NCBI RefSeq assembly: GCF_010111755.1 | Contig: NC_088955.1 | Span: 124,001 to 188,000 of the forward strand | Reading direction: 5' to 3' | DNA: 64,000 nt | Source: Nakaseomyces glabratus | Taxonomy: Eukaryota > Ascomycota > Saccharomycetes > Saccharomycetales > Saccharomycetaceae | Part shown: positions 28,376 to 39,334 of the stretch, in pieces | How the letters are laid out: every line of letters begins with the position of its first letter | Position numbering within the stretch: the stretch's first letter is position 1 | Program-made: the position numbers and the translations under genes | The notes under the pieces: generated by a model | The model's database searches: none | What the model was told of the DNA's origin: nothing | Seen by the model: the letters and a program-made list of their open reading frames with translations, nothing else

Positions 28376-29018
28376 ATAGAACTATTTGGCCAGAGACGAA
28401 TTTGATGTTCGCTTTTCATCGTCCCCCCAACCACAACTTTTCTATTAAACACACTTGATTTTAATTCTTTGAGCATATTGGGTTAATGAGATTATCATTT
28501 TACCTGCCTTCACGTTTAGTCTAATGGTTCAGCTCTTTTTCATTAAAAGTTACACCAATATGATTAATTTGTTACGATTAATTGATAGATTTAATTGTAG
28601 TACGTTCATATGATTTTTTTTTAGTTCCATCATTGCATATCTATAGACAATAAAATACATATACCATGAAGATAAGAAATAGGCTTCTCGTGAATGTTAG
28701 TATGATATTTCTTAAGTTTATTGTTTCTCGTTGTTTTACTTCGTTATAATGTTTGATTGTTTAATCATTTTGTATTGTTTTATTTTGAATGTCATGTTTT
28801 TTTATGTTTTTTTATAAGATTAAACGCAAATAGTACTTATGGGAGCAAAATATTATACTACGTTTCTAAAAAAAACTATAATATTACTTAATAAAAATTT
28901 CTTAATATACTTGTGTGTCAAATGCGTGAGCACACTGTGCATGTTAAAATGGTAATTAACTGATGCAGCGGTTGATGTGAGGTTGTAAAGCAGAGAGGTA
29001 TTTTTGGGTTGAGCTATC
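28376..29018. other. SAN1-CDC33 convergent region, synteny junction
   Basis: This is 643 bp of very AT/T-rich DNA between convergent genes, with T7-T8 runs around 28614 and 28797-28820. It separates the YDR143C-like and YOL139C-like blocks. No tRNA, LTR or gene remnant was visible at the junction. Confidence 0.65.
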
Positions 29019-29648
29019 TTACAAAGTGATGGTTGGTTGGGAGTGTCTATCGTTGGCGGTGGAGTGTGGGAAGAACTCTAGAGTGTCCTCGTCGGCGAGC
29101 TTCAAGACTTGCTTGAATCTGGCACCGATGTTGGATAGAGGTTCCTTGTCGCAGGACTTGGTCCACAATGCAAATCTGTTACCACCTTTTCTAACGTTTA
29201 GGACAACACCGTTAATCTGGGAGTCTTCTTCATCGATGGTCTCACCGATGACCGCTAGCAATGTTCTCAACCACAACTCGTCGATCTCTGCACCTCTGCC
29301 TCTGACTTGGAAGGACCACTTACCACCTTTAGCGTTAGCAGAGTCTTCCCACTCTGGTCTGATATCGTTACGGAACACATGGTAGTCTGATTTTAGTGGG
29401 AGCTCGTGTGGCTCTGGAATATTCTGAACAATCGCCCAGAACTCCTCCACCGATTGGAAAGATGTAACCGGACGCAGCAAGTCGGACCAGGACTCAGATT
29501 TATCAACAGCTGGCTTTGTGTACCACAACGTCCACTTGGTGTTCAATGGGTGCTTCACCTCAAAATCCTTGGCATCCGAAAGCACAGTCTTTGGTCCATC
29601 AACAGAAACAGTCTCTTCAAACTTCTTGGTAACTTCATCCACAGACAT
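29019..29648 (-). CDS. CDC33: CDC33: translation initiation factor eIF4E
   Basis: The 209-residue cap-binding protein is highly similar to yeast eIF4E throughout. It contains HPLNTKWTLWYTKP, the eIF4G-contact region SVEEFWAIVQNIPEP, and the cap-stacking and phosphate-binding context RPEWEDSANAKGGKWSF. It binds the m7G cap and recruits eIF4G in the cytoplasm. The ATG at 29646-29648 gives the family start MSVDEVTKKFEE; the upstream in-frame extension lacks ATG. It is the first gene of the chromosome XV-like block (YOL139C). Codon use is strongly biased, as expected for an abundant protein. Confidence 0.99.
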   Translation of the reverse strand: MSVDEVTKKFEETVSVDGPKTVLSDAKDFEVKHPLNTKWTLWYTKPAVDKSESWSDLLRPVTSFQSVEEFWAIVQNIPEPHELPLKSDYHVFRNDIRPEWEDSANAKGGKWSFQVRGRGAEIDELWLRTLLAVIGETIDEEDSQINGVVLNVRKGGNRFALWTKSCDKEPLSNIGARFKQVLKLADEDTLEFFPHSTANDRHSQPTITL

Positions 29649-29976
29649 TATGGCTTCACTCGGTCGTTTATTCTTTTTTTCGTTGGGATATCCTTGGAGC
29701 ACTCCTTGCCGCAGCTAAACTGTTACCCACCAGCCCGCCACCAACCAATATATACCAACACGCCCAGCCCGACAGTACAGCTCATCGACTTGCAATTGCC
29801 CATTCGTAGCTTTCCTGCCAAAATCGCAACTTCCCAGTTGTTCCACCAAATTTTTCACTTTTGGCTGCGAAAAAATTTGCAATCATATAATACGTTCACG
29901 TGATGAGGATGGGTTTTACCTATATAAGCCCAGCGGTATGCTAGGATGGGTATACGTTGGTGTATATATCGTGTGG
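29649..29976. other. CDC33 promoter / RTC1 3' region
   Basis: This 328-bp tandem region has an RRPE-like word (CGAAAAAATTTGC, 29868-29880) and CACGTG directly joined to GATGAG (29897-29907). These fit Cbf1-type and PAC-like control of CDC33. Confidence 0.5.
29868..29907 (-). promoter_or_regulatory. RRPE-like, CACGTG and PAC-core cluster upstream of CDC33
   Basis: The AAAAATTT core (29872-29879), CACGTG (29897-29902) and GATGAG (29902-29907) lie within 40 bp, 220-260 bp upstream of the CDC33 ATG. Each motif alone is short; their clustering is the argument. Confidence 0.45.
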
Positions 29977-32900
29977 CTATAGGAGTGCTGCGGTGCAGCC
30001 TGCTGGGCATTCTGACATGCCTTCTGTGATGAACCACTGGGTGAAGCACTCGAAGTGGCCCTCGTGGCCGCACTTGAGTGCGGCCATAGTGAGTTTGCGC
30101 AGTGGGGTGTTGCACACCACGCACAAGGTGTTCGTTCTGCTGCAGGCCTGGCAGTACCAGTATCCGTGTGGGAGGTCTTTGCCCTGTTCGTTGGTGATCA
30201 GCTCGCCGCAGCGCTCGCAGAATATCTCCACGGTGGACTGGTCGCCCTCGGGACCCAGGAGGTCGTCCCAGGGACAGTACTTGAGTATCGCGGCGGCGAT
30301 CTCGAACAGTTCGTACTGGTGCAGTAGGCGCACGAAATGCACAACACTCTCCTTCACGATGCTTATCGGGGCGATGTTGTAGACGTCTTGGAACAAGATC
30401 AGTACGTTGACCGCGAGTATCACGTTGCCCATCTCTAAGGCGTTCGCATGAATTTGGCGCAAGAGCTTAGTCGTGTTCCAGGGCGGTAAGTTGTCTGGGG
30501 CACCTTTCTTCTCAGGTGGCGGGACCTGTAACGTAGGATCGTGCTCCACATGCCAGTCCGATGATGGAGCACGCGTAACCGAATGCGAGGACATGGTCCG
30601 TGGCGATAATTTCTTCAAGAACGCTAGCTTTGAGGGTGTGTTGGCAAAACTGTGTGACGGACCATTCTTATTCTTAGGACTAGAGTAACCATACCCTGGT
30701 GATTGATTTTTATTTAGGTATGGAACATTATGGAACGCATCTGGTGAGTTTTCATTAGTCATAAAAGTGTCAATAAATGAAGTCCTGGCTTCTCTCTTAT
30801 TGAGGATCGGTATGCTGTGGATAGTATTGTCCTTGGTCGTAGCAGGGCCTTTGAAATCCTCATCGTCATTAAACTTGTCATCATCTTCCTCCTCATCTTC
30901 CTCCTCTTCCTCAATTGCGCTGGACTCAATCTCGCTTTCTCGGTTATTCTCATTGCGTTGCCTATGAATCTTTAATGCAGCAGCTAACTTTGGTATATCA
31001 GGTGATCTTTTAGGACTCATGCTTGAAAGCCTACGTCCTAATACAAACTTGTTAGATTCTTCACCTTTGAGTTGTTCACCTAGCTTCGAGACAGGCGATT
31101 TTATACCTTCAGAAGCGTCACTAGAGTAGTCTGATTTTCCATGATAAGCATGTGGATGCTCGGCATAATCAGAACTTAGTTCACTAGTGCCGAGTCTGCT
31201 GAGGTCAGATACCAATGATTGCTTTCTGGTATTAGTTAGTGGGTATTCTAATTGCCCTCCAGTTAACTCTTCCGGTGTTTCATTTTCACTAAAAGAAGAA
31301 TACATTTTTATATCCCATAGAAGAGAATCACGGATAAGCATCCATATCTTGAAGTTCGGTAAGTCATCTATGATGGAGTACACTGAGGCATTGTGGTTAC
31401 TGGATTCGACGAGTTCTAAAAGTAGATTGATTCGGTATTCTGGATTAAAATTCTTGGTTTTCTCCTGTTGGATTTCCTTTGTAATATTCGATTCATATTT
31501 AACATTATTATCACCGGATTCCAGTTTTTGAATTGTTGGTGATTTTATTTCGCTTTCATCAGATAGAACAATTGGTGATTGTTTAATAGAAATTGAGTTA
31601 GCTCTTTCTCTGGTCTTGTTCGATTTATCCTTTACTATATTTGCCCATGTCGCATTTTCTGAGATATCAAATCTTTTCATGAGATCTGACCTTATATTCT
31701 CTTCATTAACACTTTGCTGCCTACTTAATTCAGCATCATCTTCATTATTCTTGTCCTGTCTGAAAGAGAATTCCAACTCTCTTGCTAAGAATTTGAAAAC
31801 TTCAATGTTCGATCCTCTAACAGATGAGACTTTTGGTATATAGCTTCTCTTATTCAGTTCCATTATTTTAGACTCTCTACTATACTGATAAGCCTCTGGC
31901 AATTCAAATGGTATTACTAAAGGAGACTTTAAGAATTTATTTTCCAGCAGTTCATCTTGAGTAGCCAAGGTGGATAATGATGTTGATGACTTATTAACCG
32001 ATGATTGAGTTGACGAAGAAATTGGTACCTTGGAAATATTTGAGAAAGCAGAACGTTTTGGAATAGGTCTCTCTGTCGGAAAATGGCTAACATTGTTGTG
32101 ACTTAAACCACGCTTTATATTAGCCATAAGTCCAATCCCTGGGGTAGCTGTATCTCCCTTTACAGTTGATGATGATTGCTTTTGGAAAGTGTGTAAATCA
32201 ATTAGCTCGTCTTGGTCAGAAACTTCATAAGAACCAGTATCTTGGTTCAAAAATAAGAGACCACTTCCATCAACATCTCTCCATCTTACGATATTCTTAG
32301 GGAGTTCATCTAGTACAGTGGGTTCATTTGTGATATCCCAACCGTTGATGTATCCTGCACTATCAACATTGAATATTAAATTTGAATTCCACCATACCAA
32401 ACCTAGTGAAGGTTTACCGGTTGTTAATAGATGTTTTGGAATGTATTTTCTAGCGAGAGAATATATATTCACTTCAGCTTCATCACCCATTGAGGAAAGT
32501 GCAATCAACGAGTTCAATGCAATTTTATCGTAATTTGGTCTGAATTTTAGTTTCGTTATTGGAGAACCTGTATTTATAGTTGTCTCGGGAATAAATGTCG
32601 AGGCAACTGGATTACCTGGATACCCTATACCAATGCTGCTAGTGTTGGTTGTAGCATTAGATGAAAGGAAAGTAGTCGAATAAGGGCTTTGATCGGTGGA
32701 TCGCCGATCACCAACGTACCATAAAGAGCACTTACCATCACGACCACCAGTTGCTATATAGTCCTGATGAGGATGCCAGTTGAGGCAAAGGCCAGGCCCG
32801 CTATGTGCGTTGATTTTTTTATCCACCTGTGTAGTTTGTCTAAGATCGTATTTCAGTAATACACCCGTATCATGTATTGATGCAAATGTATACCCTGGAC

Positions 32901-33987
32901 TACTGATATTTAGGCTTTTTCCATCTGCAGAACTAGGTAGTGAAGCAAAATTATGAGATGGCATCCATTTTACATCTCTTATGGAGTCATTAGCTGTCTT
33001 GATATTTAAATCACTTCTTCCTTGTCTTTTCATGGAATCACTTCTTATATCCCACACTTTAACACAACCGTCTTGTCCTCCACTAATTATTAAATTTGTC
33101 TGTGACATATTAAAGTCAAAACTATTTATAGCTCTTGTATGTCCGGATAGTATTTGTATCATTGGATCTTCTGCTGGTGTTGTCCTATTGAGATCATACA
33201 ATGAGATGTCTGTTGAGTTGTTGCAAATGGCAATCACGTTGCTATAATTATGAAATCCACATTTCACATCTGCAATGTTACTGATCTTGGCACCTTTGGT
33301 CCTTTTTGAGAGATTTGGTAATATCCATGAGTTACCCTTTGGTGTGTTCCTATTATTTGAGGTGATGAAGTCGTGCACACAAGTCATGGAATTATCAACA
33401 GTAGAGAACTTGTAATACCCCAAGTGTGTCTTACCAGCACATATCAACCCTTGCATAGATGGGTCGTTGACTTTATCTATGCTTGATATCTCATTATTCG
33501 TCCTATGATGAAACTTTATAGTTGACTTCTTGGCGTCACTTTTCTGTGAGCTCTTGCTTCTGCTTGAAGAGATGTGTGGACTACTTGAATATTGTGAGTG
33601 ACTATGAGCATGGTTATGTGTTCCGTGAAACTGATTACCTTGATATGGAGTTCCTGTCCTCCGCCTATTAGCATTCCCCATAATAAATTTGTCTTCGTAA
33701 GATGACCCATAAGAATTAGACGGTCCCCGGTTAGAGCTACTGAAATCATACCATTGTGATCCCACTGCATAAGTGGAGCCATACGAGTACTTTGCTGTAA
33801 GCTTGGGCCTCACTGCAGAGTCATGTATGTACATATGCGTAGAAGAGTTCGCACCACTTAAATGCGGCTGACTAAACACACCTTTCATTGCATTCTTACC
33901 CGCTGACGAACTTGTCCTATGTAGCACCCTATCCTGCCCATTACCACCCGAACCAGCAGGCATATTCTTATTGGGAGAGAAATTCAT
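29977..33987 (-). CDS. RTC1: RTC1/SEA2: SEACAT (GATOR2-like) complex WD40-RING protein
   Basis: The 1336-residue protein has a WD40 propeller at about residues 190-560 (repeats such as [12 protein letters not shown]...[15 protein letters not shown] and [10 protein letters not shown]). A long disordered middle follows with an acidic run (about 1010-1030), then a helical segment and a C-terminal zinc-binding region. The latter (about 1262-1336) has many Cys/His pairs, [23 protein letters not shown] and [14 protein letters not shown], as in WDR24/Sea2 RING modules. Sea2 belongs to the vacuolar SEA complex that regulates TORC1 in response to amino acids. Its length equals the S. cerevisiae protein (1341). 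The 3'-terminal about 650 bp are much richer in GC than the rest of the gene. Confidence 0.95.
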
Positions 33988-34347
33988 AGAGCCTCAATAT
34001 TACAATGCTTGAAAACTTCCAGTCGGATTCCTGTGATCCTTCCTGGTCATAAACTAGCCAACAACTGATGTAATGCACCGAGTTTAGGGCAACCCCAGTT
34101 GGCAATTAATAGATGTTGCTTTACTTACAACTGTTCCAATTAGAGTTTAATTGTTTTCATCCAATAACATCCCATCAATCTACCCATAGCAATTGAGACT
34201 TTCTAGGCTCATCGCTGCCAAAGTTGAAAAAGTTGAAATTTCAAGGCGAAGCCTTTCGAGGATTCCTATAAAAAGTCGATGAGCTTGATCATATCACAAG
34301 TCAGGATCAGTAATTCAAAGACTATCGAGCTTCTTTTAGATTGAGAG
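33988..34347. other. Divergent RTC1-BSC6 promoter region
   Basis: This 360-bp region has CGATGAGCT (PAC-like, 34277-34285) and TATAAAAA (34267-34274) on the BSC6 side. Nothing else was recognised. Confidence 0.5.
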
Positions 34348-35784
34348 ATGAGTAAAGTGTCAGGCGAGGAAGAGTATGAGCTTGGCGGGCTGCATGAGGT
34401 CAACGCGGATGCTAGTGCTACTTCATACTTTATGAAGGATGGTGAGAGGCGAGAGATTGAGGAAGTGGAAGGCAGAGCTGTGGTACGTGAGGTTAATTGG
34501 AAAGGCCATGATATACTATTATATGATTTAGATTATGAAAAGCTTCCCATGGTTAGATATCAAGTTGCATTCTGTTTGGTGATGTTTCTTGTTTTCGGAC
34601 TTAACGACCAGACCACCGGTTCACTACTTCCGACATTAACTGAGCATTACAACATATCTACATTTACAGTTTCAAATATCTTTCTTATCCAACTATCTGG
34701 GTACACCTGTGCGTCATTACTAAATGAAAAGGTGCACAGGATGGGGGGTGTGCGTGGTGCTATGGTCATCGTGTGTATGCTTTGTATAGTACCGCTTCTG
34801 GTCATGGCTATGAAACCTTCCCATTTCTACATCTACATGATATGTTGTTTCCCGTTGGGCTTGGGTCTGGGTGTGATGGACTCAGCAGCAAACGTGCTTA
34901 TCGGCAACTTGACGCAGAACAAAAACGAATGGATGGGCATCCTGCATGCACTTTATGGTGCCGCAGCCATGATAACACCACCAACAGTGTCCTATTTTGT
35001 CAAATGGGGACATTGGAACTTATTCTTTTTAATTCCTTTGATATGCTGTACAGCTGGGTTGGTACTAATATACCCTGCATTCAAATTTGAGACAACAGCC
35101 AAATATAATTACTTGAGTACACTGGATGGTGATGGTAATGAAACTGCTGATACCGGAGTTGATGAGACAAGTTTATTCCAGATCTTGAAAAATCCTGTGG
35201 TGGTGTTATACTCTATTTACATGTTTCTGTACCTCGGTGCGGAGATTACGACGGGTTCTTGGTTCTTCACATATCTTTTGAAAACCAAGTCTGATAATAG
35301 AATTGGGATGTCCTACGTTGCAGCTTCATTTTGGTCTGGTATCACTTTAGGAAGATTGTTGTTAGGGTTTGTTACAAAGAGGTTATTTTCAACTGAATAT
35401 AATGCAAGCAATGCCTACAGTTGGCTATCTGTGGTGTTCTTTTCTTTATTCGTTGCCATAGGTTTACTCAACTACTCATCGATCTTCTACTTTGCTTGTA
35501 TGTTTGTCTCGATGTTCTTTGGTGGGTTTTTTATTGGGCCATTGTTCCCCAATGCAAGTATTGTCGCCTTACAAAACCTACCTCCCAAACTGCATATCAG
35601 TGGTATGGGTACAGCTGTGGCAATCGGAGGATGTGGTGGTGCAGGTTTGCCTTATTTAACTGGTTTGATAATCCACAGCTGTGGTGAAGAGATCGTACCG
35701 TTCATGTCTTGGAGTATGGTGGTCGCTTTCACAATAGTGTGGTATTTATACCCAAGATTTATCCCTGCGTTGAAGGACAACTGA
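34348..35784 (+). CDS. BSC6: BSC6-like major facilitator superfamily transporter
   Basis: The 478-residue protein has an acidic cytosolic N-terminus (about 1-60) followed by about 12 predicted transmembrane segments and a central loop (about 255-280). This is a typical MFS fold, with sequence like the fungal FucP/Bsc6 subgroup. Synteny between RTC1 and PFK27 assigns it to YOL137W. The substrate is unknown; do not infer a sugar from the subgroup. The S. cerevisiae gene was named for stop-codon bypass. Here the TGA stop is followed by TTT and then 25 sense codons to the next in-frame TAG (35860-35862). Confidence 0.86.
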   Translation: MSKVSGEEEYELGGLHEVNADASATSYFMKDGERREIEEVEGRAVVREVNWKGHDILLYDLDYEKLPMVRYQVAFCLVMFLVFGLNDQTTGSLLPTLTEHYNISTFTVSNIFLIQLSGYTCASLLNEKVHRMGGVRGAMVIVCMLCIVPLLVMAMKPSHFYIYMICCFPLGLGLGVMDSAANVLIGNLTQNKNEWMGILHALYGAAAMITPPTVSYFVKWGHWNLFFLIPLICCTAGLVLIYPAFKFETTAKYNYLSTLDGDGNETADTGVDETSLFQILKNPVVVLYSIYMFLYLGAEITTGSWFFTYLLKTKSDNRIGMSYVAASFWSGITLGRLLLGFVTKRLFSTEYNASNAYSWLSVVFFSLFVAIGLLNYSSIFYFACMFVSMFFGGFFIGPLFPNASIVALQNLPPKLHISGMGTAVAIGGCGGAGLPYLTGLIIHSCGEEIVPFMSWSMVVAFTIVWYLYPRFIPALKDN

Positions 35785-36148
35785 TTTTTATCAGTTTACA
35801 GCTATTTTATAGACGGGTTTTGGAATATTTATAGAAAAGGATGTATTAGATCTGTGATATAGGAACATAGGATCGAATATTCATCCATGTCCCTATACTA
35901 TCAGGACTGATTATCTGGAATTATTTACTTGCTTTTAATAAATAAAAAATATTATGCATTTAACAAAAATAATATATAATATAAAATTCGTGGTTCTCAT
36001 TAATGGCGTAAAATTGGTGGTTGTTCATAAGCTCGTGATTGAAGAAATAATCTACAAACAAACAGATTTGATTTGATTGCTTATAGCAGAGTAAAGTTTT
36101 ACACCCTGTTGAGGGTGCGGTAGATGGTTACAATGGCGGAAGGACGTC
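35785..36148. other. BSC6-PFK27 convergent 3' region
   Basis: This is 364 bp of AT-rich DNA between convergent genes. Nothing beyond 3'-end-like sequence was seen. Confidence 0.6.
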
Positions 36149-37321
36149 TTAGTTGATGATGGAGTTCAATTCATTGAAGTAGTCATTGTTAACAATTTTC
36201 TTCAATGAAGCCAAGTGTCTCAATTTGTTAGAGTAGTCCCAAGTTGATAGCTTGCCAGGAATATAGTTTGCGACCCAGCTAGGTTTTTGGACTACTGTAT
36301 TGATGGATTCGCCAAAGAAATTCTTCACCCTATTAATGTAGCTATAGCCATACAGTTCAGAGTAGTTCGTCACAAAATGGGATATAACTCTCAAAGTTTC
36401 TTTGACGATCATGGAGTGCGTTTCCGATTCCCTGGTGTAAGACAATTGGAATTGTTTAGAAGGGTCCAACCCGGCGTTCAAGATGTTGTAATAGTAGAGA
36501 CTAGGTTTCCCAGCTGTTTGGGATGAGTTGGACTCAATAATCGTGTTGAACTCAGTTTCTGTGAAGGGCACAAACTGAGAGTGGTAGTATTTGAGTCTCT
36601 TTGAGAAATCCTGGACGGCGACTTCGTAAGGCTTGTCAAAGTAATCCTCGTTGAAAGTCTTGTTGTGGATGTTGTATCTGATGAAATCCTGGTTTGAGCA
36701 CGTCACTTGGAAGACGATCGGTATCAAGTTGAAGTTAGCGCCCTCGCGGTCGTTGTACTTGTATATCTCCCTGAACACAAAGCTTCTTCTCTGCACAGTC
36801 GAGTTTGTGGCGTCGAAGATTGCGAAGTCGCATATATCCGAGTCCAGTTCGTTAATCAGATTCTCCAACGTTATCTTGGCGTAGACTTCTTTCCTCTCGG
36901 CGTTAGCAGGGTTGAACAAGTCCTCAGAGGGATCGTTGGCTATCTGTATAGACTTTTTCTTCTCGCCGTTGCACAGCATCCTCCTCACTTTGCCGGCGTT
37001 ATACACAGTAGACCTTAGATGCGCGGTCGCCGTGTTGTTCTTTAGGGACTGGATCAGATGCGAAGAGATGGAGGACTTCCCAGAGGCGGGCAACCCGACC
37101 AGGATGACAATAAACTTGTCCTTCTTGGACTCGCGATCCATTTCCCGTCTAATGGACGCCAACGACAGGAACGACTGGTCGTTCGTACTCATGGCAGCAC
37201 CCAGCGGCGAGGGTCTCGGCGTAGTATTCCTGCTGATATCCATGCTGGATATAGACTTCATAGAGAAAAGCGAGTTCGTCGAGCTCTCGGCGGAAGAGAG
37301 CTCCTGCATTTTAAAACTCAT
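36149..37321 (-). CDS. PFK27: PFK27: 6-phosphofructo-2-kinase
   Basis: The 390-residue protein has a Ser-rich N-terminus (about 1-65) followed by a P-loop kinase domain. The Walker A motif is GLPASGKSS (about 76-84), followed by the AGKVRR and DATNSTVQRR motifs typical of 6-phosphofructo-2-kinases. No bisphosphatase domain (RHG/HGE motifs) follows, as in S. cerevisiae Pfk27, which makes fructose-2,6-bisphosphate, the activator of phosphofructokinase and inhibitor of fructose-1,6-bisphosphatase. The start is ATG 37319-37321; a second Met four codons on is an alternative. Serines near the N-terminus are plausible phosphodegron sites, by analogy only. The 5' half is richer in GC than the 3' half. 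Confidence 0.91.
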   Translation of the reverse strand: MSFKMQELSSAESSTNSLFSMKSISSMDISRNTTPRPSPLGAAMSTNDQSFLSLASIRREMDRESKKDKFIVILVGLPASGKSSISSHLIQSLKNNTATAHLRSTVYNAGKVRRMLCNGEKKKSIQIANDPSEDLFNPANAERKEVYAKITLENLINELDSDICDFAIFDATNSTVQRRSFVFREIYKYNDREGANFNLIPIVFQVTCSNQDFIRYNIHNKTFNEDYFDKPYEVAVQDFSKRLKYYHSQFVPFTETEFNTIIESNSSQTAGKPSLYYYNILNAGLDPSKQFQLSYTRESETHSMIVKETLRVISHFVTNYSELYGYSYINRVKNFFGESINTVVQKPSWVANYIPGKLSTWDYSNKLRHLASLKKIVNNDYFNELNSIIN

Positions 37322-38262
37322 CCTTTGCCGTATTTTATATACTCGTGATACCAGCAATACTTGCTATAAAATATTTAATACACACAATGGGGCGAAAGCT
37401 ATAAAATTACATCTTTATCCATTTCACAGTTATATATGACTAAAAAAAATTGACAAAAAAAAATTTTTGACGCAACAGATCAGTTGGAGATGACGTCTTT
37501 TAGTCCATCTGGCTTCTTTCCTCATCTCCAAATAAGAGCTGCCAAAATAAAATGATTTGCCTTATCATGACAATCACAATAGTATGGGCAAGCTGTTAGC
37601 ATAGAGGGGTCCTTTGACCCCACCTTCGTTGAAAAAAAATTGCACAAAATCGCAAGTTGGAAGAGACACCAGTTAAATGAGCGTAGACGGAACAACTCTC
37701 AATTGTCTTTGATTTATTTTTTTATTTTTTACGCGACTCCTACGGAAATGTAGTGTGGAAAAATCTGGAAAAATTGAAATTCAAAAGACGCTTTTATCTC
37801 AGATCTCACCAACTTCGAATAATAAAAGTATTTCTCGAAGCCCCCTACGACATTATCTGTGCATTGCATATTAGCACGGAAAAAAATGAGATAGTCTCAC
37901 AGCTTTACCCCTCACCGTTCTTCTCTCCGTGCGGCGGTTCGTTAGAGGAAAAATTATTGCTAATGTATTAACTAAGCTATGAAAGTGATATACGTTTTGT
38001 GTGTGCGGTATATTCTTCGCCAAAAACAATGCAGTTAGTAATTCCTGCATTGTGCAATTACCCTAGTGATAACCCTGCGCGAACGACTATAGCCAATATA
38101 AGAGCATAACTGGTACTATTTGTGGGAGTAGGAGTCACATTATATTAATATAGAAGAGTGTCCATTGTCTGACCAAGTAGGATAGGCTTGTAAAGTTCTC
38201 TGACTAGCTGTTTGATGAGCGTAATGTTACAATAGATATATATAAATGCGTACTACTACTTA
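37322..38262. other. PFK27 promoter / MED7 3' region
   Basis: This 941-bp tandem region has long A/T tracts and a TGACGTCT word at 37491-37498 resembling a CRE/ATF site. No gene was recognised; a 72-codon open frame near 37753 has no features. Confidence 0.55.
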
Positions 38263-38955
38263 TTACTGAGAGTCTGACTGCAATTGCGACTGCGACTGCG
38301 ACTGCGACTGCGACTGCGACTGCGACTGCGACTGCGACTGTGATTCCTTTAGCAAAGTCTGTACCTGTTTCAGTTTTTCGGTGACTTGCTGGCACACCAG
38401 TTCTATATTGGCCACTTCTTGCTTCTTGTGTTCCAGTTGTTCCTCGAGGAGCATTATTAGGGATTCACGGGACTGGTGGGGCCTGTACTCGTTCAACAAG
38501 TGGTGGATGTTCACCAGGATAGTCCTTATATTCTCTACTTTACTCTCATACAACTCTGGGTTCACACTTAGCACGCCTACTAACTCCACGAAATTGAGCA
38601 ACAACGAGTACGACAGCCTCCTAAGCTCCTTGATCTTGTACTGGTAATCTGTCACTTCAGCTTCCCCTTCGCTTGTCTTCTTGTACAGTTGCGTTATGCC
38701 CATGGTCTCCAAGTCTGGGAGATGGTCCTTGATCTGCCACACACTCCCGAACGCCCTGTAGCTGCCAGAGGACGGCATGGGCGGTGGTATCAGGAAATCC
38801 AGCTCATTCTCTGCACTCTCGCCTTCCTCTCTCCTCTCATTGTACTCCTTCAACTTCTCCACATTCTCACTGGTGAAATACTTGATGTATGGCGGTGGAG
38901 GCGGGTACAACGACGACACATCGTTTGCCCCACTCACACTCTCCTCTCTGCTCAT
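38263..38955 (-). CDS. MED7: MED7: Mediator middle-module subunit
   Basis: The 230-residue protein contains the near-invariant N-terminal motif VSSLYPPPPPYIKYFT, the RAFGSVWQ/DLETMGITQLYK block, and the helical stretch NIRTILVNIHHLLNEYRPHQSRESLIMLLEEQL that packs with Med21 and Med31. It is an essential scaffold of the Mediator middle module. The chosen ATG (38953-38955) gives MSREESVSG before the conserved start. Compared with S. cerevisiae Med7 (222), the C-terminus is extended by an SQ-dipeptide tail encoded by a hexanucleotide microsatellite. Confidence 0.97.
   Translation of the reverse strand: MSREESVSGANDVSSLYPPPPPYIKYFTSENVEKLKEYNERREEGESAENELDFLIPPPMPSSGSYRAFGSVWQIKDHLPDLETMGITQLYKKTSEGEAEVTDYQYKIKELRRLSYSLLLNFVELVGVLSVNPELYESKVENIRTILVNIHHLLNEYRPHQSRESLIMLLEEQLEHKKQEVANIELVCQQVTEKLKQVQTLLKESQSQSQSQSQSQSQSQSQSQLQSDSQ
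38285..38338 (+). repeat. (TGCGAC)9 microsatellite coding the MED7 Ser-Gln tail
   Basis: Nine perfect hexamers on the plus strand, read on the minus strand as alternating Gln and Ser codons. Confidence 0.95.
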
Positions 38956-39334
38956 CCTCAATATAAAAAAAGACCAAAAAAACCCCCTTCGCACTACAAA
39001 AAGCCACTCCCTTCGTACCTCACCTAGAGAAGGAAACCAGCAATAAATATGCGCCCATCTCTCAAACGCTGGTCAAATAAGGTGCAAGCCTGAACTCAAT
39101 TCAATTCAGAAAGTTTCGCAAAACTTCATAGAACTTCAGTTTCGAGTTTCTCGGGGATTGAGTAACGTGTCACGTGATTTTTCAAACCCTTTGCCATAAA
39201 ATTTCTTGCTTCTCAGGACCTTCTGGGACCTCATCGATTGAAGTTATAACAGCATCGAGTGGTTGATTTGAGGTAGGTTGTCCTCGTATCTGGGGTAGTA
39301 TAGGAGCAAGAAGACTAGAAACAGTTGTACAAAG
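38956..39334. other. Divergent MED7-HRT1 promoter region
   Basis: This 379-bp region contains CACGTG within TCACGTGA (39171-39178), a likely Cbf1 or bHLH site. Nothing else was recognised. Confidence 0.5.
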
